A stretch of DNA of 64,000 nt from Bradyrhizobium manausense (GTDB lineage: Bacteria; Pseudomonadota; Alphaproteobacteria; Rhizobiales; Xanthobacteraceae). A model generated the notes under the pieces. That model was not told the DNA's origin, ran no database searches, and saw only the letters and a list, made by a program, of their open reading frames with translations. Below, one piece after another: positions 8,937-17,383 of this stretch (positions are counted from its first letter, which is position 1; each line of letters begins with the position of its first letter). Position numbers and translations under genes: made by a program. The stretch spans positions 1 to 64,000 of the forward strand of contig NZ_JAFCKB010000023.1 of the NCBI RefSeq assembly GCF_018130615.1, given 5' to 3'.

Positions 8937-9152
8937 ATGAAAAAATACATGATGATCGCTTTCACGCTGGCCGCACTCTGCGGCGCCTCCACCCTCGCTG
9001 AGGCCCGGCCGCCGACCGTCATGAACTCCCCAGGCTATGATGCGCGCTTGCAGGAGAGCCGCAAGGCGTTGGGCAATTCACAGACGGCAACGGCGCCGGC
9101 AAATGCAACGGTGCTCAAACCGAAGCATAGTAAGAAGAAGCAGCCGAACTGA
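8937..9152 (+). CDS. Small secreted protein of unknown function
   Basis: A 71-residue protein with a clear signal peptide (MKKYMMIAFTLAALCGASTLAEA). The mature part is short and basic and ends KPKHSKKKQPN. GGAGGAGCG lies directly before the ATG. The gap to the upstream reductase gene is 26 bp, so readthrough is possible. I do not recognise a family. Confidence 0.7.
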   Translation: MKKYMMIAFTLAALCGASTLAEARPPTVMNSPGYDARLQESRKALGNSQTATAPANATVLKPKHSKKKQPN

Positions 9153-9187
9153 CACGGTGCGTGTGCGCCGGTGGTGCCACGTTCTCA

Positions 9188-9229
9188 GTCGTCGTCCCGG
9201 ATCTGCGCTTACGCTTGTCCGGGACAACA
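9188..9229. repeat. Short copy of the GTCGTCCCGG repeat
   Basis: GTCGTCCCGGATCTGCGC faces GCTTGTCCGGGACAAC as an imperfect hairpin. It lies between convergent genes ending at 9152 and 9243, and is a short form of the block at 2321. Confidence 0.7.
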
Positions 9230-9242
9230 GCGGAGGGCGTGG

Positions 9243-9857
9243 TCAGCTCTTCCTCGCCGGCTTGCTTGGTGTCGGGCTGAACAGCTTCTTCAAATCGTTC
9301 AGGCTTTCCGACAGCCGCGGCCATTCGCAGGAGAACGAGCCCTTGGTGCAGGGCGTGCCCTTGGCTCGCGCGCCTATGGTCTTCGGCCGCTCGACTGGAA
9401 CGGGGACACGCTCGACCTCGGTTCGCAGCGCGACCTGCTGGAGCTGCTGAGCTTGCTGTTCCTGCTGTTCGCGCTGCTGGCGCGCCATCGCCTGGGCCGC
9501 TTCATTGCTGCGGCGCTGATCGGCGAGATAGGCGGTGTAGGATTCGTCGATCTTCTTCTGTTCTTCCGGCGTCGGGTTGGGACCTGCGATATTGAAAGTG
9601 CGATCCTGGAGGAAGTCGTAATAGGTGTAGCCGCCGCCCGGCTTGCGACGGCCGGCGAACTTTGCGTTACAGTCCGCAAGGGCTGACGTTTTCTCGGCTT
9701 TGGTCGCGGATTTTTCCGCCGCGTCGGCGCATTCCTCGAAGTCGACCGGCGCGCGCTTCCACCATTGTGCGTGGGCATGCGCCGAGGTCAGCAGAAAAAA
9801 TCCTGCTGCGGCAACGAGTAGCGGCGCCGCACGACGCGATGGAACTACGTCCGACAT
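9243..9857 (-). CDS. Secreted hypothetical protein with glutamine-rich coiled-coil segment
   Basis: A 204-residue protein. Residues 1-30 form a signal peptide ending HAHAQ. A Cys-containing stretch (FEECADAAEKSATKAEK, then ALADCNAKFAGRR) follows, then the GYTYYDFLQDRTFNIAGPNPTPEEQ region. Residues near 110-145 are rich in Gln, Glu and Arg (QQREQQEQQAQQLQQ) and likely helical. The C-terminus carries KGTPCTKGSFSCEWP with two more cysteines. It is probably periplasmic. No known domain is recognised. Confidence 0.75.
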   Translation of the reverse strand: MSDVVPSRRAAPLLVAAAGFFLLTSAHAHAQWWKRAPVDFEECADAAEKSATKAEKTSALADCNAKFAGRRKPGGGYTYYDFLQDRTFNIAGPNPTPEEQKKIDESYTAYLADQRRSNEAAQAMARQQREQQEQQAQQLQQVALRTEVERVPVPVERPKTIGARAKGTPCTKGSFSCEWPRLSESLNDLKKLFSPTPSKPARKS

Positions 9858-10066
9858 TCTACGATAGCATTCCCTGCGAGACTCAACCCGAACCGAGTCG
9901 AAACAGATTTTTGCTCCATTATCGCCAATTTGTCACCCATGGAACTCGGGAATTTCATGACTGATTTGCTGACATTTTTTGCTTGACGTGGCTCCGGAGT
10001 CACAGCCGCGCGGCACATGATGCGATTAGAGTTTTATCGATTTGGACGTGAGGAGAAATATTGGTC

Positions 10067-11086
10067 ATGAGGGCGCTGAGCTGCTTGGCCGCAATCGGGT
10101 TGGCGCTGATCTGCGGCCGCGCGCTCGCCGCAGAGGACGATGCCCCCAACAACAAGCCGGTGAAGGTCGTTGCCGATGCGCGGCTCTCGGTCGGCGGGCA
10201 GGGACTCCTGCCGCTCTATCTCTCCAGCGACTGGTCGATGCCGCTGCCGGCGATCTCGCGCGCCGTCATCGTGCTGCATGGCCGCCTGCGCAACGCCGAC
10301 GAATATTACATCTCGGCTCACACCGCGCAGGTCGCAGCCGGCGACGACGGCAAGAGCGCGCTCATGATCGTTCCGCAGTTCCTGGCCGAAGTCGATATCG
10401 AAGCGCACAAGCTTCCCGCCGAGATGCTGCGCTGGACGCCGGAGGGATGGGAGGGCGGCGATGCCGCGCTTGCGCCGAACCCGGTCTCCTCCTTCGAGGC
10501 GCTCGATGCGATCCTGGCAAAGCTCTCCGACCGGCGCGTCTTCCCGAACCTGAAGCAGGTTGTGGTCGCCGGTCATTCCGGCGGCGGCCAGGTCGCGCAG
10601 CGCTATGCCATTGCCGGCAAGGGCGAGGCGGCGCTGTCGCGCCAGCACATCGATGTTCGTTATGTCGTCGCCAACCCCGCGTCGTATGCGTATTTCAACG
10701 CCGAGCGGCCCGCACCCAAGATCGCCGCGTCCTGCCCGGGCTACAACAATTGGAAATATGGCATGGACCAGCGGCCGCCCTATCTCGCGGACGCGGCACC
10801 AGCCGCACTGGAGCAACGCTATGTCGAGCGTGACGTGATTTATCTGCTCGGCACGCTCGACACCAAGCCCGCAGCGGACAAGAGCTGCATGGGCGAGGCG
10901 CAAGGCCCCAATCGCTACGCCCGCGGCCACGCTTATGCCGATGCGATGGCGAGACGCAATCACGGCACGCCCGGTCACAGGGTGTGGGACGTCGCCGGCG
11001 TCGGTCGTGACGGCGACAGGATGATGACCTCGAAATGCGGCCTCGCGGCGCTGTTCGATAGTCCGGGCTGCGGCGCAGAGCGCTGA
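10067..11086 (+). CDS. Periplasmic alpha/beta hydrolase-fold protein
   Basis: A 339-residue protein with a signal peptide (MRALSCLAAIGLALICGRALA). The hydrolase fold is shown by AVIVLHGRLRNADEYY and the nucleophile elbow VVAGHSGGGQVAQRY, with Ser171. A cysteine pair near KSCMGEAQGP and the C-terminal TSKCGLAALFDSPGC may be disulfide-bonded. Aspartate in LLGTLDTKP could be the acid. The start is ATG 10067, 11 bases after AGGAG; TTG at 10061 is also possible. The substrate is unknown. A non-coding stretch of about 210 bp without notable signals lies upstream. Confidence 0.75.
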   Translation: MRALSCLAAIGLALICGRALAAEDDAPNNKPVKVVADARLSVGGQGLLPLYLSSDWSMPLPAISRAVIVLHGRLRNADEYYISAHTAQVAAGDDGKSALMIVPQFLAEVDIEAHKLPAEMLRWTPEGWEGGDAALAPNPVSSFEALDAILAKLSDRRVFPNLKQVVVAGHSGGGQVAQRYAIAGKGEAALSRQHIDVRYVVANPASYAYFNAERPAPKIAASCPGYNNWKYGMDQRPPYLADAAPAALEQRYVERDVIYLLGTLDTKPAADKSCMGEAQGPNRYARGHAYADAMARRNHGTPGHRVWDVAGVGRDGDRMMTSKCGLAALFDSPGCGAER

Positions 11087-11197
11087 TGCGAGCGCCCTGA
11101 AAGCTTGCGCCTTGAAGGTCCAGCCCCGGCTGTTACACTTCGTCCCGCGAAGACCTCATCCTGGGGCGACGCCAAGAAGACGAAGTGGAAATGCCTG

Positions 11198-12712
11198 ATG
11201 CTACTGCCCCTGTCGGATGTGCCGCGCTGGTACGCTCAACGTAAACCCGAAGGCACGATCGCCGTCAAACATGGGCAGAATGCGCTGACCTGGGATCAGC
11301 TCGAGCGCGGCGCCAACCGGCGCGCACGCGCCTTTGCGGCGAAGGGCGTCAAGCCCGGCGATTTCGTCGCCATCGGATTGCCCAACGGCAATGCGTTTTT
11401 CGAGACCACCTTTGCGGTGTGGAAATGCGGCGCGACGCCGACCTCGTTGTCATGGCGGCTGCCGCGCGGTGAAGCTGCAGCCGTGCTCGACATTCTCAAG
11501 CCGGCGCTGGTGGTCGGCGGCGAGGCCGATTGGAATGCGCCGAATCGGCTGCCGGCGGATTTCGTGCCGGAAGGGTTTTCCGATGAACAGCTCGACCCGC
11601 CGGTCGCGCGCTACTGGAAGGCCATGACATCAGGCGGCTCGACCGGCCGTCCCAAGGTGATCCTCGATCACAATCCCGCCGTCACCGACACGGCCGCAGC
11701 GCCACCGCTCAACATGCCCTTCGGAGCCTCGCTGCTGAATCCTGGTCCACTCTACCACAATGCGCCGTTCATCGTGTCGCACTACGCCCTGTTTGGCGGC
11801 GGCAAGCTCACCGGCCTCGTCAAGTTCGACGCCGAGGAGACGCTGCGGCAGATCGAGCGCGAGCGCGTGCAATGGGTCAATTTCGTTCCGACCATGATGC
11901 ACCGGATCTGGGCGCTGCCGGACAACGTTCGCAATGCCTACGATCTGTCGAGCCTGCAGACCGTGTTTCACATGGCAGCGCCGATGCCGCCCTGGCTGAA
12001 AGAGAATTGGATCGCCTGGCTGGGGCCGGAGCGGGTCTGGGAGCTCTATGGCGGCACCGAGCGGCAGGGCGCCTGCATCATCTCCGGCACGGAATGGCTG
12101 ACGCACAAGGGCTCGGTCGGCAAGATCGGCGAGACCGCGAAGCTCCGCATCATCGGCGAGGACGGCAACGACGTCGCGCCGGGCGAGACCGGTGAGATCT
12201 ACTTCCTCAACAATGACGGCAAGGACGCCACCTATCACTATCTCGGCGCCGAGCCGAAGCGTCGTGCCGACGGCTGGGAGTCGCTCGGCGATATCGGCAG
12301 GTTGGACGCCGAAGGCTATCTCTATCTCGGTGACCGCCTCGCCGACATGGTGCTGCGCGGCGGCGCCAACATCTATCCGGCCGAAGTCGAGGCTGCGGTC
12401 TCGGAGTGTCCCGGCGTGCGCTCCTGCGTCGTCGTTGGCTTGCCCGATCCGGAGCTCGGCCAGCGCGTGCACGCCATCATCGAACCGGAGGCGAACGCGG
12501 ATGGACAGGCTATCGCGGACAGCATGGCGGACTTCTTGAAGGACAGGCTCAGCCGCTACAAGCACCCGGAGAGTTTTGAGTTCGTCAGCGCATCGCCGCG
12601 CGACGATTCCGGCAAGGTTCGCCGCACCCTGTTACGCGACGAGCGCGCGGCGTGGATGAGGGAAGGCCGCCGGTTTCGCATCGTGCCGAAGGTACAGGCT
12701 CACGCCGAGTAG
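11198..12712 (+). CDS. AMP-dependent acyl-CoA synthetase
   Basis: A 504-residue adenylating enzyme that should convert a carboxylate to its CoA thioester through an acyl-AMP. Residues 143-155 (MTSGGSTGRPKVI) are the phosphate-binding loop, YGGTERQG is the adenine motif, and LADMVLRGGANIYPAEVEAAV opens the C-terminal lid. Lys473 in DSGKVRRTLL is the conserved catalytic lysine. The start MLLPLSDVPRWYAQR at 11198 fits the family; the frame reaches back to 11105 with no conserved sequence. The RraA-like gene follows after 24 bp, so the two may form an operon. The acid is not identifiable. Confidence 0.88.
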   Translation: MLLPLSDVPRWYAQRKPEGTIAVKHGQNALTWDQLERGANRRARAFAAKGVKPGDFVAIGLPNGNAFFETTFAVWKCGATPTSLSWRLPRGEAAAVLDILKPALVVGGEADWNAPNRLPADFVPEGFSDEQLDPPVARYWKAMTSGGSTGRPKVILDHNPAVTDTAAAPPLNMPFGASLLNPGPLYHNAPFIVSHYALFGGGKLTGLVKFDAEETLRQIERERVQWVNFVPTMMHRIWALPDNVRNAYDLSSLQTVFHMAAPMPPWLKENWIAWLGPERVWELYGGTERQGACIISGTEWLTHKGSVGKIGETAKLRIIGEDGNDVAPGETGEIYFLNNDGKDATYHYLGAEPKRRADGWESLGDIGRLDAEGYLYLGDRLADMVLRGGANIYPAEVEAAVSECPGVRSCVVVGLPDPELGQRVHAIIEPEANADGQAIADSMADFLKDRLSRYKHPESFEFVSASPRDDSGKVRRTLLRDERAAWMREGRRFRIVPKVQAHAE

Positions 12713-12736
12713 GAATTGACGGAAGGACTGAAATTC

Positions 12737-13375
12737 ATGACGATCACCATCGCAGCGAACAGCGTGCCGAAGCCACCTGCGGATATCATCGAGGGCTTCC
12801 GGAATGCCCCAACCTCGATCATTTCAGACAATCTCGGCCGGCTGCCGGGCGCGGTCGGGCTCAAACCCTATCATCGCAGCGGCAGGCTGATCGGCGCGGC
12901 CTTCACAGTGCGCACCCGGCCTGGCGACAACCTCGCCATCCACCGCGCGCTCGAACTGGTCGGCCCCGGCGATGTCATCGTGGTCGATGGCGGCGGCGAC
13001 GAGACCCGGGCGCTGGTCGGCGAGATCATGAAGAACATCGCGCAATGGCGCAAAGCGGAAGGCTACGTCATCGACGGCGCGATTCGCGACGTCGCGGCCT
13101 TCGCCGCCGACGACTTTCCCTGCTTCGCCCGCGCGGTGATCCATCGCGGCCCCTACAAGAACGGCCCCGGCGAGATCAATGTGCCCGTGACGATCGGCGG
13201 CAGCGTGATCTCGCCCGGCGACATCGTGGTCGGCGACGAGGACGGCGTGGTGTCGTTTCCCGCCGTCGGCGCCGCGGCGTTGCTGGAGGCCGTGCGCGTC
13301 CAGATCAAGCGGGAGGACGATACGCTGAAGGCGATCCGCGAGGGCCGCTACCAGGGGGCCTATGGCAAGTCCTGA
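12737..13375 (+). CDS. RraA-like protein, possible 4-hydroxy-4-methyl-2-oxoglutarate aldolase or oxaloacetate decarboxylase type
   Basis: A 212-residue member of the RraA/HMG-aldolase superfamily. GDVIVVDGGGDETRALVGEI and GYVIDGAIRDVAAFA carry the family core; Arg117 and Asp118 match the substrate-arginine and metal-aspartate positions of the aldolases. True RNase E inhibitors share the fold but are less likely beside an acyl-CoA synthetase. Such enzymes cleave 4-hydroxy-2-oxo diacids from aromatic breakdown or decarboxylate oxaloacetate. The start is ATG 12737, after the weak GGAAGGA. Confidence 0.8.
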   Translation: MTITIAANSVPKPPADIIEGFRNAPTSIISDNLGRLPGAVGLKPYHRSGRLIGAAFTVRTRPGDNLAIHRALELVGPGDVIVVDGGGDETRALVGEIMKNIAQWRKAEGYVIDGAIRDVAAFAADDFPCFARAVIHRGPYKNGPGEINVPVTIGGSVISPGDIVVGDEDGVVSFPAVGAAALLEAVRVQIKREDDTLKAIREGRYQGAYGKS

Positions 13376-13442
13376 TCGCCCACTTGTTGGTGAGCGAAGG
13401 GCTTCCGATTCGGCCTCCGCTTTGATATGTACTGCTCCAGGC

Positions 13443-13463
13443 AACCCGCCCTATTTGCGGGTT
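13443..13463. other. Perfect 7-bp hairpin just before the tRNA
   Basis: AACCCGC (13443-13449) and GCGGGTT (13457-13463) pair around a 7-base loop. It ends four bases before the tRNA. It could end transcription from the RraA-like gene or belong to the tRNA leader. There is no T-run. Confidence 0.45.
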
Positions 13464-13467
13464 CCGC

Positions 13468-13544
<77 letters not shown>

Positions 13545-13553
13545 TTCCAAAAT

Positions 13554-13575
13554 GCGGCTTTTCAGAAGCCTCCGC
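13554..13575 (+). terminator. Possible tRNA terminator hairpin
   Basis: GGCTT (13556-13560) and AAGCC (13566-13570) pair around TTCAG, with weaker outer pairing, followed by TTGCTCTTTCC. The T-rich tail is short, so this is only a candidate. The remaining bases up to the next gene contain an A-run near 13608 and the hairpin at 13697. Confidence 0.35.
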
Positions 13576-13696
13576 TTGCTCTTTCCTGATCGGACGTCAA
13601 GCCCCCAATAAAAAAAGATCGGCTCTGCTTTGCGCGCCATCGTGCTTGCGGAGCAGGGGGCGTATTCACATCTCCGCTCCCGCAATTCTGGGCTGT

Positions 13697-13715
13697 GGCC
13701 TTGGTTAACAAGGCC
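13697..13715. promoter_or_regulatory. Perfect inverted repeat upstream of the flotillin-like gene
   Basis: GGCCTTG and CAAGGCC surround GTTAA, 28 bases before the ATG at 13744. The place fits an operator or a leader hairpin for the SPFH gene. No matching regulator is nearby. Confidence 0.4.
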
Positions 13716-13743
13716 GCCCGGTTGCGAATTGTGGAGATGAACT

Positions 13744-15750
13744 ATGAACCTCAATGGTTTTGACGGCGCCTGGCTGATCCAGCCGGCGCTGTGGGCCGCG
13801 GCAGCGATCGCGTTTGTCATCCTGCTGCGGATGGCCAATATCTTTCGTTACATCCCGAACAACCAGGTCGGCATCGTCGAGAAACTGTGGTCGACGAGAG
13901 GATCGATCGACGAAGGCTTCATCGCGCTCAACGGCGAAGCCGGCTACGAGCCGGAAGTGCTGCGCGGCGGCCTGCACGTGTTCTTTCCGTTCATGTACCG
14001 GATCCACAAATCGGATCTCGTCACGGTCGGACAGGGCAAGATCGCCTATGTCTTCGCGCGCGACGGCGCGCCGCTCGGCGCCTCGCAGGTGCTTGGCGCC
14101 AATGATAGCGACGACAAGTCGGACTTCCAGGACGCGCGGCGTTTTTTGCTCGGCGGCGGGCAGAAGGGGCCGCAGCGCAAGATCCTGCGGGAAGGCACCT
14201 ATGCGATCAACACGACGCAGTTCGCGATCATCACCGACGATCGCGTCTACGGCCATGCCCTGAGCGAGCAGGAGCGCGGTGTGCTCGACGCCATGCAGCT
14301 CACGATCTCCGAACGCTGGGGGTTCACGCCCGTCGTGCTCGCAGCCGATCATGATCTGGTCGGCGTTGTCACCGTGCATGACGGCCCGTCGCTGCCGCCA
14401 GGCGAGATCATCGCGCCGGAAGTCGGCACCGATCTGCGCGATGCCGAGATCTTTCACAACAATTTCCAGGAGCCCGAGAAATTCTTAGGCGCCGGCGGCT
14501 ATCGCGGCCGGCAGCTCCAGATCATCGTCGAGGGCACCTGGTACATCAACCGCCTGTTTGCGACCGTCGAGGCGGTGCCGAAGACCGTGATCCCGGTCGG
14601 CAATGTCGGCGTCGTCATCTTCTACACCGGACCGCACAGCGACGACGTCTCGGGTGAGCAATATCGCCACGGCGAGCTGGTCGTGAACGGCGGCCGCGGT
14701 GTCTGGAAGGATCCGCTGCTGCCTGGCAAATACGCGTTCAACACCTATGCCGGCAAGATCGAGATCATCCCGACCGTCAACTTCATCCTGAAATGGGTGC
14801 GTGGCGAGGTCGGCGCGATGAAGCTCGACGAAAACCTCTCGGAGATCTCGCTGATCACCCGCGATGCGTTCGAGCCGACGCTGCCGCTCTCGGTGGTGAT
14901 GCATATCGACTACAAGAAGGCGCCGATGATCATCCAGCGTTTCGGCGACGTGAAGAAGCTCGTCGAGCAGACGCTCGACCCCATGGTCAGCGCGTTCTTC
15001 AAGAACATCGCGCAGAAGATGACCCTGATCGAGCTGCTGCAGAACCGGGCACAGGTCCAGGAGGAATCGGCTGCCCAGATGAAGGCGAAGTTCGAGAGCT
15101 ATTCGCTCGACCTCCAGGAGGTCCTGATCGGCACGCCGCGCGCAGCAAGCGGCGACCACACGATCGAGAATATCTTGATCCAGCTCCGCTCGCGCCAGAT
15201 CGCGCGTGAGCAGATCGAGACCTACCAGGAGCAGGAGAAAGCCGCCGTTCAGGAGCGTGCGCTGAACGAGGCCAAGGCGACGGCGGCGGCGCAATCGGCG
15301 CTGACGCAGTCGCTCATCCAGATCAAGGTGAACGAAAACGAAGGCGCGGCGGCGCTGGCCCGCGCGCAGAAGGATGCGGAGACCAGGAAAGTGACGGCCG
15401 CCGCCGTCGGCGAGCAATCGCGGCTCGAGGGACAGGGCGAAGCTGATCGCGTGCTTGCGGTCGGCACCGCCAATGCCCAGTCGACCAAACTCTCGGTCGA
15501 CGCCTATGGCGGCCCCGAGTTCAGGCTGGCCGAGCAGAACTTTGCGAAGTTCGCGGATGCACTGACCAGGATCAATCAGCCCTTGGTGCCGCAATTCCTG
15601 ATGTCGGGCGCGCAAGGCGCGGAGAGCAACAATGCGGGTCTGATCCCGACTGCGATGCTGAGCTCGATGTTCGGCCGCATGATGCCCGATGCGCTGGAGC
15701 GTCTGAAAGAAGAGGCGCCTCGGGCGGACCGCAAGTCCAACGGGCATTGA
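13744..15750 (+). CDS. SPFH/Band 7 (flotillin-like) membrane protein
   Basis: A 668-residue protein. One membrane segment near residues 13-31 (WAAAAIAFVILLRMANIF) is followed by NNQVGIVEKLW, and the SPFH-type core lies between about 35 and 440. Residues about 470-580 are Ala-, Glu- and Gln-rich and predicted coiled coil (REQIETYQEQEKAAVQERAL), then GEADRVLAVGTANAQ, as in flotillins. It should form membrane-bound oligomers of microdomain type. No NfeD-type partner gene lies next to it, although such partners are common in this superfamily. It seems to be a single-gene unit; the reading frame is intact. Confidence 0.87.
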   Translation: MNLNGFDGAWLIQPALWAAAAIAFVILLRMANIFRYIPNNQVGIVEKLWSTRGSIDEGFIALNGEAGYEPEVLRGGLHVFFPFMYRIHKSDLVTVGQGKIAYVFARDGAPLGASQVLGANDSDDKSDFQDARRFLLGGGQKGPQRKILREGTYAINTTQFAIITDDRVYGHALSEQERGVLDAMQLTISERWGFTPVVLAADHDLVGVVTVHDGPSLPPGEIIAPEVGTDLRDAEIFHNNFQEPEKFLGAGGYRGRQLQIIVEGTWYINRLFATVEAVPKTVIPVGNVGVVIFYTGPHSDDVSGEQYRHGELVVNGGRGVWKDPLLPGKYAFNTYAGKIEIIPTVNFILKWVRGEVGAMKLDENLSEISLITRDAFEPTLPLSVVMHIDYKKAPMIIQRFGDVKKLVEQTLDPMVSAFFKNIAQKMTLIELLQNRAQVQEESAAQMKAKFESYSLDLQEVLIGTPRAASGDHTIENILIQLRSRQIAREQIETYQEQEKAAVQERALNEAKATAAAQSALTQSLIQIKVNENEGAAALARAQKDAETRKVTAAAVGEQSRLEGQGEADRVLAVGTANAQSTKLSVDAYGGPEFRLAEQNFAKFADALTRINQPLVPQFLMSGAQGAESNNAGLIPTAMLSSMFGRMMPDALERLKEEAPRADRKSNGH

Positions 15751-15799
15751 TCACGCGCGCGAATGGGGGCGGGCGGACACGGCCAGCCCCCATTCCCGA

Positions 15800-17191
15800 T
15801 CAGAAGCGGGCGTCGATATCGACCACGTCGATCAGCTTGTGGTTGACGAATTCCTTGAGTCCGAGCCCGAGGAGTTCACGGCCATAGCCCGATCGCTTGA
15901 TGCCGCCGAACGGCAGGTCCGCTTCCACCTTGGTCGGGTGATTGACGAACACCATGCCGGTCGAGATTTTTCGCGCGACTTCCGCGCCGTGTTTAGTGTC
16001 CGACGTGAACACCGACCCGCCAAGGCCGAACGGGGAATCGTTTGCGATGCGCACCGCGTCCGCCTCGTTCTTGGCGCGGAACAGCATGGAGACCGGGCCG
16101 AAGAACTCCCAATAGCGGGCTGGGTTGTCCTCGCTGACCTCGGTGAGAATCGTGGGCTGAACGAATGCGCCCTGGTTGGGCACCGACGGGCCGATCTCCT
16201 CGGCTTTCGCACCCTGCTTCACGGCCTGCTGGATCCTGTCCCGGATCTCGTCGGCAGCGTGTTGTGACGAGAGCGGCGCCAGCGTGGTGTCGGGATCGAA
16301 TGGGTCGCCCGCTTTGAGAGCGGCAACGCCCTTGCGATAGCGGGCCAGGAATTCGTCGTATACTTCGTCGACGATGATCATCCGCTTGGAGGAAACGCAG
16401 ACCTGGCCGCCGTTCCAGTGCCGGCCGAAGACCGCCCATTTGACGGTCTTTTCGAGGTCTGCATCGGCCAGGACGACGAACGCGTCGGCGCCGCCAAGCT
16501 CCATCGTCGATTTCTTCAGTGCCTTGCCGGCCTGCGCGGCGACGATCGCGCCGGCATCCTCGGAGCCGGTGAGCGCGACGCCATGGACCCTGGGATCGTT
16601 GATGATCATCTCGACCTGCGAACGGGTGGCGTAGAGCTTGGTGAAGCATCCTTCCGGCAGGCCGGCCTCACGCATGATGCGTTCGAAGGCTGCCGCGCTT
16701 TGCGGTACGTTCGAGGCGTGTTTCAGCAGGATGGTGTTTCCGGCAGACAGTTGCGGCGCGATGATGCGCGCGATCTGGTAGTAAGGAAAGTTCCACGGTT
16801 CAATGGCGAGGATCACGCCGAGCGGGTCGTGAACGATCATCGCCTCACCCTCTGCCGGGTCTGCCACCGGCAGCTTCTCCGGCCGCAGCAGATGTTCAGC
16901 GTTGAGAACGTAGTATTCGAAGATGCGCGCGCAAAGTTCGACTTCGGCCTTGGCCTCGGCATAGAGCTTGCCCATTTCGAGCGTCAGCAATCTCGCATAG
17001 GCATCGCTGTCCCGCCGTAGAATGTCGGCCGCTTTCTGCAGAATCGCCGTACGTGCCGAGACCGGTACCTCGCGCCAGGCGCGAAAGGCTGCGTCGGCCC
17101 TGTCGATGGCCGTGCTGACCTCGGCGTCACTTGCGTTTGGAAAGGTCCTCAGAGTCTCGCCAGTATATGGATTGACGGTGGCGTAGCTCAT
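15800..17191 (-). CDS. NAD(P)-dependent succinate-semialdehyde dehydrogenase-type aldehyde dehydrogenase
   Basis: A 463-residue aldehyde dehydrogenase. EPWNFPYYQ is the cofactor-pocket motif, Glu231 in MELGGADAF is the general base, and Cys265 in NGGQVCVSSKR is the nucleophile; their spacing of 34 is normal. The FGGIKRSGYGREL end is intact. Short SSADH-like enzymes of the YneI type have this start (YATVNPYTGE). It should oxidise succinate semialdehyde or a similar aldehyde to the acid. It is divergent from the amidohydrolase gene, with 190 bp of shared upstream region. Confidence 0.88.
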   Translation of the reverse strand: MSYATVNPYTGETLRTFPNASDAEVSTAIDRADAAFRAWREVPVSARTAILQKAADILRRDSDAYARLLTLEMGKLYAEAKAEVELCARIFEYYVLNAEHLLRPEKLPVADPAEGEAMIVHDPLGVILAIEPWNFPYYQIARIIAPQLSAGNTILLKHASNVPQSAAAFERIMREAGLPEGCFTKLYATRSQVEMIINDPRVHGVALTGSEDAGAIVAAQAGKALKKSTMELGGADAFVVLADADLEKTVKWAVFGRHWNGGQVCVSSKRMIIVDEVYDEFLARYRKGVAALKAGDPFDPDTTLAPLSSQHAADEIRDRIQQAVKQGAKAEEIGPSVPNQGAFVQPTILTEVSEDNPARYWEFFGPVSMLFRAKNEADAVRIANDSPFGLGGSVFTSDTKHGAEVARKISTGMVFVNHPTKVEADLPFGGIKRSGYGRELLGLGLKEFVNHKLIDVVDIDARF

Positions 17192-17383
17192 GTCAGCATT
17201 CCTTTGGAGCGAGCATGTTGTTGGAAGGCCAGATCACTGCCGGCTTTCCGGTCGATCGGATCATATGGTTGGGCCCGGCTCGGACATTGACATGAATCAT
17301 GTCGTGATTATCGATGTGCAGGGGGATGCCTGCCTGTCCGAACGATTGATCCCGCCTGCATGTGACCGCGACATCCGGAGACA

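Noticed and set aside
17295-17309. AATCA-N5-TGATT as operator
   Set aside because: The half-sites are only five bases and no second copy was seen; kept only as a remark.
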